In this document: positions 1 through 5,300 of the stretch, piece by piece | How positions within the stretch are numbered: position 1 is the stretch's first letter | Layout of the letters: each line of letters opens with the position of its first letter | Origin: Firmicutes bacterium UBA5496 | Lineage (GTDB): Bacteria; Bacillota; Proteinivoracia; UBA4975 | Length of the DNA: 6,909 nucleotides | Direction of reading: 5' to 3' | Assembly (NCBI GenBank): GCA_002427015.1 | Contig: DIPE01000020.1 | Coordinates: forward strand, 1-6,909 | Notes under the pieces: model-generated | The model's input: the letters and a program-made list of their open reading frames with translations, nothing else | What the model was told of the DNA's origin: nothing | Databases searched by the model: none | Program-made: the position numbers and the translations under genes

Positions 1-252
1 TCAGTTTATCAGGACCGTTCCTTTTCTTTTGTGCTCAAGACCCCTCCGGCTGCAGTCTTGTTAAAGAAAGCCGCCGGCATTCAAAAGGCTTCAGGAACGC
101 CCAACAAGGAAAAGGTCGCTACTGTCAAGCGCGCCAGTGTGCGGGAAATAGCTGAGCTAAAAATGGTTGATTTAAACGCTGCCGATGTGGAAGCGGCCAT
201 GCGCATGGTAGAAGGTACTGCCCGCAGCATGGGCATTACAGTAGTAGACTAA
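1..252 (+). CDS. rplK: 50S ribosomal protein L11, C-terminal part (5' end outside window)
   Basis: The reading frame is open from base 1 and gives 83 residues ending at a TAA. L11 is normally about 141 residues, so roughly the first 58 are missing to the left. The visible part begins within the link between the two L11 domains and covers the whole C-terminal RNA-binding domain. It has the conserved stretch TPPAAVLLKKAAG and the L11 family signature KMVDLNAADVEAAMRMVEGT followed by ARSMGI. L11 binds the 23S rRNA GTPase-associated centre with L10 and takes part in elongation-factor function and, through RelA-type enzymes, the stringent response (family knowledge). A GTG at 31 lies inside the domain and is not a start. 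The gene precedes rplA by 57 bases, the usual rplKA order, and is probably co-transcribed with it. Confidence 0.97.
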   Translation, partial: SVYQDRSFSFVLKTPPAAVLLKKAAGIQKASGTPNKEKVATVKRASVREIAELKMVDLNAADVEAAMRMVEGTARSMGITVVD

Positions 253-263
253 TTTTCAACACA

Positions 264-295
264 TGTGGGAGGAGAATATCTCCGCCAGCACCACA
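264..295 (+). promoter_or_regulatory. Small hairpin in the rplK-rplA gap, next to the rplA ribosome binding site
   Basis: Bases 271-275 (GGAGA) pair with 279-283 (TCTCC) around a 3-base loop. After one A/G mismatch, two more G-C pairs (268-269 with 285-286) extend the stem. Alternatively TGTGG at 264-268 can pair with CCACA at 291-295, which touches the first base of the rplA Shine-Dalgarno (AAGGAGG, 295-301). There is no T-tract, so it is not a terminator. A role in L1 feedback or RNA processing is only a guess; chance pairing is possible. Confidence 0.35.
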
Positions 296-309
296 AGGAG
301 GAAAGCTAA

Positions 310-1020
310 ATGGCGCACAAATCCAAGAGAATTCAGGAACAACTCAAGAAGTTTGACCGCAGTCAGAGTTATGGACCCAGGGAAGCCCTTGAACTCGTCA
401 AAGAAATGGCTTCCGCAAAGTTTGATGAGACAATCGAACTGGCAATCAAGCTGGGTGTCAATCCAAAGCATGCCGATCAGCAAATTCGAGGCGCTGTAGT
501 CCTGCCCGCCGGCACCGGCCGCACAGCCAAGGTCCTGGTCTTCGCCAAGGGCGAAAAGGCCTCAGAGGCCGAAAAGGCAGGCGCCGATTTTGTCGGTGAA
601 GCCGATATCGTCGAAAAGATTCAAGGGGGATGGCTGGACTTTGATGTGGCCGTTGCCACCCCGGATATGATGGGCACCGTAGGCAAGCTGGGACGGATTC
701 TGGGGCCCAAAGGCCTTATGCCTAACCCCAAGACCGGCACAGTCACCATGGATGTGGCCCGGGCCGTAAATGAAATTAAGGCCGGCAAGGTTGAATACCG
801 GACGGAAAAGGCCGGGATTATCCATGTTCCCATCGGCAAAGCCTCTTTTGAGATTGACAAGCTCATGGATAACTTTATGACCATGCTTGAAATATTGATT
901 AAGGCCAAACCTGCAGCCGCCAAAGGCCAGTATTTGCGTTCGGTGACTGTTTCGTCCACCATGGGTCCCGGGGTAAAAGTCAACCCGCAGCGGGCCGCTG
1001 CCATGGACAGAGAAGCCTAA
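310..1020 (+). CDS. rplA: 50S ribosomal protein L1
   Basis: The gene encodes 236 residues, a usual length for bacterial L1. It has the family signature GRILGPKGLMPNPKTGTV at residues 128-145, and the C-terminal part of the RNA-binding domain contains STMGPGV (216-222). Domain I is built from the N-terminus (about 1-67) and the C-terminal part (about 160 onward), with domain II between them. L1 binds 23S rRNA to form the mobile L1 stalk that helps release deacylated tRNA from the E site. In many bacteria it also represses its own operon by binding the mRNA (family knowledge). The ATG start has a perfect AAGGAGG at 295-301, 8 bases upstream. It lies 57 bases after rplK, and no terminator or clear promoter separates them. 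A 158-base gap with a regulatory leader follows before rplJ. Nothing in the protein looks unusual. Confidence 0.98.
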   Translation: MAHKSKRIQEQLKKFDRSQSYGPREALELVKEMASAKFDETIELAIKLGVNPKHADQQIRGAVVLPAGTGRTAKVLVFAKGEKASEAEKAGADFVGEADIVEKIQGGWLDFDVAVATPDMMGTVGKLGRILGPKGLMPNPKTGTVTMDVARAVNEIKAGKVEYRTEKAGIIHVPIGKASFEIDKLMDNFMTMLEILIKAKPAAAKGQYLRSVTVSSTMGPGVKVNPQRAAAMDREA

Positions 1021-1040
1021 GTCTTTCAAAACATCATAGA

Positions 1041-1156
1041 TTCTGCCGCAGACAGCAGGTGTCCCTTTAGGGGGCTTAAACAGCCAGCCGAGGTGGAAAG
1101 GAAGAGGCCGCTTAGCGTTGCCTTTTAACCCTTCCAGCTCGGAAGGGTTTTAATTT
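1041..1156 (+). ncRNA. Ribosomal protein L10 leader RNA (autoregulatory attenuator)
   Basis: The rplA-rplJ gap contains the hallmark parts of the Firmicute L10 leader: CTGCCGCAGACAGCAGGTG (1044-1062), a hairpin with CCC/GGG arms (1063-1065 with 1070-1072), CTTAAA (1075-1080), the conserved element CCGAGG (1088-1093), and then an intrinsic terminator. In Bacillus subtilis the L10(L12)4 complex binds this leader and causes premature termination, giving feedback on rplJL (established knowledge). The downstream genes here are rplJ and rplL, as expected. By eye, 1092-1101 can pair with 1121-1130 (8 Watson-Crick pairs, one G-U and one mismatch). This uses part of the terminator's 5' arm and part of the conserved CCGAGG, so it is a credible antiterminator. 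Leader ends are approximate. I saw no convincing promoter just upstream, so the leader may be transcribed by read-through from rplKA. Confidence 0.85.
1127..1156 (+). terminator. Intrinsic terminator (attenuator) before rplJ
   Basis: A perfect 9-base-pair stem, AACCCTTCC (1127-1135) with GGAAGGGTT (1141-1149), has a 5-base loop and is followed by a moderately T-rich run, TTAATTT (1150-1156). It lies upstream of rplJ and not after a gene end, 22 bases before the rplJ start, which is typical of an attenuator at the end of an L10 leader. The A's that break the T-tract suggest partial rather than full termination (inference). Confidence 0.85.
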
Positions 1157-1164
1157 ACCAGGAT

Positions 1165-1181
1165 GGGAGGTGTATGTCTTG
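1165..1181 (+). promoter_or_regulatory. rplJ ribosome binding site, which fixes a TTG start
   Basis: GGGAGGTG (1165-1172) is a strong Shine-Dalgarno. The in-frame GTG at 1170 lies inside it and cannot be the start. The in-frame TTG at 1179 sits 8 bases after GGAGG, the normal distance, so TTG is chosen. An out-of-frame ATG at 1174 opens a two-codon frame (ATG TCT TGA) whose stop overlaps the TTG. Confidence 0.8.
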
Positions 1182-1718
1182 AGTTCGCAAGCAGTTCTTG
1201 AAAGCAAACAAAAGGTTGTAGAAGAAATCAGCGACAAGCTTCAGCGTTCGGTAGCATCGGTGCTCACGGATTACCGGGGTCTCAATGTTTCCGAAGCCAC
1301 TAAGCTGCGCAAGGAGCTTAGGGACGCCGGCGTTGAATACAAGGTTTTGAAAAATACCCTGACCAAATTGGCGGCGGAAAAGGTCGGCCTTGAAGGCCTC
1401 AATCCTCATTTGACCGGACCTACTGCCATTGCATTCAGCTACGATGATCCCGTAGCTCCTGCCAGAATCCTCGCCAAGTTTGCCAAAGAGTACAAAAAGC
1501 TGGTGCTCAAATCCGGTGTTCTGGAAGGCAAGATTATTGATGCCGCCGCCATCTCTGCTCTGGCCGATTTGCCAAGCAGGGAAGTGCTCTTGGCCCAGGT
1601 TCTGGCCGGATTCCAAGGACCGATTTCCGGTTTCGTCAATGTTATGCAGGGCAATCTGCGCAATTTCGCCTGTGTAATCAATGCTATTAAAGAGCAGAAA
1701 GAACAGGCAGCACAATAA
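1179..1718 (+). CDS. rplJ: 50S ribosomal protein L10
   Basis: From the TTG start the protein is 179 residues (MSSQAVLESKQKVV...), within the usual L10 range. It shows the conserved N-terminal rRNA-binding part with YRGL (32-35), LRKELRDAGVEYKVLKNTL (43-61) and LTGPTAIAF (78-86). LPSREVLLAQ (131-140) follows, and then the long C-terminal helix (about 155-179) that carries L7/L12 dimers. L10 anchors the stalk on 23S rRNA next to L11; the L10-L12 complex recruits translational GTPases (family knowledge). The start is set by the ribosome binding site: a GTG at 1170 would add three residues but overlaps the Shine-Dalgarno. rplL follows after 26 bases, so the two stalk genes are surely co-transcribed. 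Expression is probably controlled by the L10 leader and attenuator just upstream. The protein shows no oddities. Confidence 0.97.
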   Translation: MSSQAVLESKQKVVEEISDKLQRSVASVLTDYRGLNVSEATKLRKELRDAGVEYKVLKNTLTKLAAEKVGLEGLNPHLTGPTAIAFSYDDPVAPARILAKFAKEYKKLVLKSGVLEGKIIDAAAISALADLPSREVLLAQVLAGFQGPISGFVNVMQGNLRNFACVINAIKEQKEQAAQ

Positions 1719-1744
1719 AAAAAATATCCAGGAGGCTTATTGAT

Positions 1745-2122
1745 ATGTCAAAAGTTCAGGAAGTAATGGAATTAGTAAAAGGTATGACCGTATTAGAACT
1801 GTCCGAATTAGTAAAGGCCTGTGAAGAAGAATTTGGCGTAACCGCCGCCGCCCCCATGGCCATGGCTGCCATGCCAGCTGCCGGCCCAGTTGCCGAAGCC
1901 GCCGAAGAACAAGTTGAATTCGACGCAGTTCTGACAGCTGTCGGCGACCAAAAAATCAAGGTTATCAAGGTTGTCCGCGAAATCACCGGTCTCGGCCTCA
2001 AAGAAGCCAAGGATTTGGTTGACGGCGCTCCGAAGCCCATCAAAGAAAAAGTATCTAAAGATGAAGCCGAAGACATCAAGAAAAAAATCAGCGAAGTTGG
2101 CGGCAGCGTCGAAGTCAAGTAG
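1745..2122 (+). CDS. rplL: 50S ribosomal protein L7/L12
   Basis: The 125-residue protein has the normal three-part layout. Residues 1-33 form an N-terminal dimerisation and L10-binding segment with MTVLELSELVK and FGVTAAAP. Residues about 34-55 are an Ala/Met/Pro-rich flexible hinge. Residues about 56-125 form the globular C-terminal domain with the factor-binding helix region IKVIKVVREITGLGLKEAKD (71-90) and LVDGAP (91-96). Multiple L7/L12 dimers on L10 form the stalk that recruits and stimulates elongation-factor GTPases (family knowledge). The ATG start has AGGAGG at 1730-1735, 9 bases upstream. Residue 26 is a cysteine where the B. subtilis protein, from memory, has isoleucine; this is a small curiosity in a usually cysteine-free protein. 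The gene ends 11 bases before a strong terminator stem, so rplJL appears to be closed off transcriptionally before rpoB. Confidence 0.98.
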   Translation: MSKVQEVMELVKGMTVLELSELVKACEEEFGVTAAAPMAMAAMPAAGPVAEAAEEQVEFDAVLTAVGDQKIKVIKVVREITGLGLKEAKDLVDGAPKPIKEKVSKDEAEDIKKKISEVGGSVEVK

Positions 2123-2133
2123 TTCTAACTTGT

Positions 2134-2165
2134 ATGGCGCCCCTCTTGGGGGCGCTATTTTATTT
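2134..2165 (+). terminator. Intrinsic terminator after rplL
   Basis: The stem pairs 2134-2143 with 2149-2158: seven G/C pairs (GCGCCCC with GGGGCGC) extended by a G-T wobble and two A-T pairs, around a 5-base loop. It is followed by TTTTATTT (2158-2165). It is placed just after the rplL stop and before the rpoB promoter. Some read-through into rpoBC is possible, as with the rplL-rpoB attenuator of Escherichia coli. Confidence 0.9.
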
Positions 2166-2200
2166 GACAGGTATATTCCTATATGTTATTATTATAACTT
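2164..2200 (+). promoter_or_regulatory. Predicted sigma-A promoter for rpoBC
   Basis: A perfect -35 box TTGACA (2164-2169) is followed by exactly 17 bases and then TATTAT (2187-2192, five of six matches to TATAAT), preceded by the extended -10 TG motif (2184-2185). Transcription would start near 2197-2201. The -35 box uses the last T's of the rplL terminator tract. A 5-base inverted repeat, GTTAT (2185-2189) with ATAAC (2194-2198), spans the -10; I cannot tell if it matters. Confidence 0.85.
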
Positions 2201-2315
2201 GCCATGTAATTTACTTTTTTGCCCGTGGGTTATCAGTTGCACCGAATATTCTTTAGCTGCAAAGGGTAACCTATCCTGGTATGTCACGGAAAATTCTGGA
2301 CGAGGGGTGATGATT
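2201..2315 (+). promoter_or_regulatory. rpoB 5' leader with an imperfect hairpin and possible short upstream frame
   Basis: The untranslated stretch between the predicted start site and rpoB is about 115 bases. GGTTATC (2228-2234) pairs with GGGTAACC bases 2265-2271 (one wobble). A tandem A-G/G-A mismatch (2235-2236 with 2263-2264) follows, and then TTGCA (2237-2241) pairs with TGCAA (2258-2262) around a 16-base loop. G-T and A-T pairs can extend the base to 2225/2274. There is no T-tract after it, so it is not a terminator. The 3' side holds a 9-codon frame, MSRKILDEG (2281-2310), whose TGA overlaps the ATG at 2310. A six-T run lies at 2215-2220. I recognise no known riboswitch or ribosomal leader here. 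Confidence 0.5.
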
Positions 2316-2318
2316 TTG
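2302..2318 (+). promoter_or_regulatory. rpoB ribosome binding site, which favours a TTG start
   Basis: GAGGGG (2302-2307), continuing as GGTGAT (2306-2311), matches the 3' end of 16S rRNA well. The in-frame ATG at 2310 is only 2 bases past the core and is too close. The in-frame TTG at 2316 has an 8-base spacer, equal or nearly equal to the spacing at rplA, rplJ and rpoC. The TTG is therefore preferred, though the ATG cannot be fully excluded because only two residues differ. Confidence 0.7.
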
Positions 2319-5300
2319 ACCAAGGTAGTTGCAACGGGGGGGGCGCCCCAGCGCAGGAGCTACTCCCGGATAACTGAAGTCCTTGACTTGCCTAACCTGT
2401 TAGAAATCCAGAGTGAATCTTACCAATGGTTTTTGGAAGAGGGGCTCAGTGAGATGTTTAAAGACATCTCTCCCATCAAAGATTTTACCGAAGAGCTGCT
2501 CTTGGAGTTTATTTCATACCATCTGGAAGAGCCAAAGTACTCTGTAGACGAGTGCAAAGAAAGGGATGCTACATATTCGGCGCCCTTGCGTGTACAGGTC
2601 AGATTAATTAATACCGGCACCGGTGAGGTCAAGGAGCAGGAAGTCTATATGGGAGATTTTCCCCTCATGACCAAAAACGGCACCTTTATCATTAACGGCG
2701 CCGAGCGGGTTATTGTCAGCCAGCTCGTCCGTTCTCCGGGAGCCTACTTTAACAGTGCTATTGATGCCAGCGGCCGCACTTTATATACAGGCACCCTCAT
2801 CCCCAATCGGGGGGCCTGGCTGGAATTTGAAACCGACAGCCACAATATTGCCTGGGTAAGGGTGGACCGCACCCGGAAATTGCCCATGACTGTCTTGCTT
2901 CGCAGCATCGGCTATGGCACCAATGAGGAGATCCGTCAACTCTTTGGCGGGGATCACGAGATTTTGGAAGCCACTTTAGAAAAAGACAGCACCGACTCTT
3001 TTGAAACGGGCTTGCTGGAAATATATAAGAGGCTGCGGCCAGGTGAACCAGCTCACGTGGACAATGCCAAGACCCTTTTTGAAAACCTCTTCTTTGACCC
3101 CAAACGCTATGACTTGGCCCATGTGGGCCGCTATAAATTAAATAAAAAATTAGGAGCTCGCCGCCGCTTGCGCTATCGCAAGCTCAGTGAGCCTGTTATT
3201 GACCGGGAAACCGGCGAAATCCTTGCCGAGGCGGGCGCTGTTTTGGATGATCAACTGTTGGACAAAATCTTTTCTCAAGAAAACCCTCCAACAGTATTTA
3301 GTGTGTACAACGAGAATAAAGAGTCCGTCCGCATTGTCGGCAACGGAATGCCCCCCTATGGCACCAACTGTATTACCCGGGAAGATATTATCGCCGTGAT
3401 TGGATACTTGCTCAGCCTGGCCAAAGGCATCGGCGAAGTAGATGACATTGACCACTTGGGCAACAGGCGCCTGCGCAGCGTTGGCGAGCTTCTGCAAAAT
3501 CAATTCCGGGTGGGCCTGTCCAGAATGGAACGGGTTGTCAAAGAGCGCATGACCATTCAGGATGTGGACGCCATTACTCCTCAAGCTTTGATCAATATCC
3601 GTCCGGTCATTGCCGCCATCAAGGAGTTCTTTGGCAGCAGCCAGCTCTCTCAATTTATGGACCAAACCAACCCCCTGGCAGAACTCAGTCATAAACGCCG
3701 TCTTAGCGCATTAGGCCCAGGTGGCTTAAGCCGGGACCGGGCAAGCTTTGAAGTGCGGGACGTGCATCACTCTCATTACGGCCGCATGTGTCCCATTGAA
3801 ACTCCTGAAGGTCCTAACATTGGCCTCATTGGTTCCTTAAGCACTTATGCCCGCATGAACCGTTACGGCTTTCTCGAGACTCCCTACCGCAAAGTTGACA
3901 GGGCCCAGGGTCGTGTGACCAACGAAATCCACTACCTTACTGCCGATGATGAGGACCAATATGCAGTCGCCCAGGCAAATGCCCCCTTAGACGAAAACGG
4001 TTATTTTACATCTTCCCTTATCAGCGTCCGTTTGGGCAGCGAAATCACCACTCGGCCGCCAAAAGAAATCGACTATATGGACGTCTCCCCCAAGCAGCTG
4101 GTCAGCGTCGCTACCAGTCTTATTCCCTTTCTGGAAAATGACGACGCCAACAGGGCATTGATGGGAGCAAACATGCAAAAACAAGCCGTGCCTCTGTTGG
4201 TGCCGGAAGCGCCCATTGTAGGCACCGGCATTGAAGGCAAAGTGGCCCGAGATTCCCGGGTCGTCGTCGCGGCTGTTAACTCTGGCACTGTGGAATCGGT
4301 AACTTCCTCTAAAATAGTTGTAAGCCGGGGAGACAATCAATTTGACGCCAACATCAGCGGCATGACCGGGGAAATCTTTCCCCTGGAGACCCGGGGCGGC
4401 AAAGATATCTACCACTTGACCAAATTCCACCGCTCCAACCAGGGCACCTGTATTTCTCAGCGGCCCTCGGTGCGCAAAGGCGACCAGGTTCAGGCCGGGG
4501 ATATCCTGGCCGACGGCCCTTCAACAGAGATGGGGGAATTGGCCCTGGGCCGCAACGTGCTTGTGGCGTTTATGACCTGGGAAGGCTATAATTATGAAGA
4601 TGCGATTTTAATCAGTGAGCGCCTTGTTCATGATGATATTTTTACTTCTATTCATATTGAAGAATACGAGGCCGAGGCCAGGGACACCAAACTGGGACCG
4701 GAAGAAATTACCCGGGACATCCCCAATGTAGGGGATGAGGCCCTGAAAAACCTGGATAGCCGCGGCATTATCCGCGTTGGGGCTGAAGTCAGGCCCAGCG
4801 ATATTCTCGTGGGCAAGGTAACTCCCAAAGGTGAAACGGAACTGACTGCTGAGGAGCGCCTCCTTAGAGCTATCTTCGGAGAAAAGGCCCGAGAAGTCCG
4901 GGATACTTCTTTGCGGGTTCCCCATGGGGAATCAGGCATCGTTGTCGATGTCAAGGTTTTTAGCCGGGAAAACGAAGATGAGCTCTCCCCTGGTGTCAAT
5001 CAGCTGGTTAGAGTCTACATTGCTCAAAAACGGAAAATTTCTGTTGGCGATAAAATGGCAGGGCGCCACGGCAACAAAGGGGTTATCTCTAAGATTCTGC
5101 CTGCAGAAGATATGCCCTTCTTGCCTGATGGCACTCCTGTGGACATTGTCCTCAATCCCCTGGGCGTCCCATCCCGGATGAATATCGGCCAGGTCCTGGA
5201 AACCCACCTGGGATGGGCTGCAAGCGCCTTAGGTCTTAAGGTGGCCACTCCTGTCTTTGACGGGGCGACGGAGATGGATGTCTTTGCCGCCCTTAAAGAG

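Noticed and set aside
1004..1041. Possible promoter for rplJ: TGGACA at 1004-1009 with CATAGA near 1035
   Set aside because: The spacer would be 25 bases, and nothing like a -10 lies at 16-18 bases. Not reported as a feature.
1170..1172. GTG at 1170 as the rplJ start
   Set aside because: It overlaps the Shine-Dalgarno GGGAGGTG; TTG at 1179 has the correct spacing and gives the usual L10 N-terminus.
1714..1724. A-rich run at the rplJ end as a slippage or frameshift site
   Set aside because: It lies at and after the stop codon, with no frame to shift into and an ordinary ribosome binding site for rplL following.
1971..2315. Frame of rpoB is open for 115 codons upstream, suggesting a 1342-residue protein starting inside rplL
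   Set aside because: That stretch overlaps rplL in another frame, the terminator and the promoter; the added residues resemble no RpoB N-terminus, and a good ribosome binding site and start exist at 2302-2318.
2201..2315. Rifampicin-associated element or known riboswitch in the rpoB leader
   Set aside because: I found no match to the remembered 19-base rifampicin-associated element or to known riboswitch cores.
3627..3720. Possible rifampicin-resistance changes in the RpoB pocket
   Set aside because: The key residues D449, H459 and S464 are the sensitive type. A455, where E. coli has Ser522, is the normal residue in Bacillus-type RpoB from memory.
2256..4925. Long open frames on the minus strand across rpoB, and others across rplA, rplJ and rpoC
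   Set aside because: They are shadows of strongly conserved + strand genes, with no plausible ribosome binding sites, no recognisable protein motifs and no room of their own.
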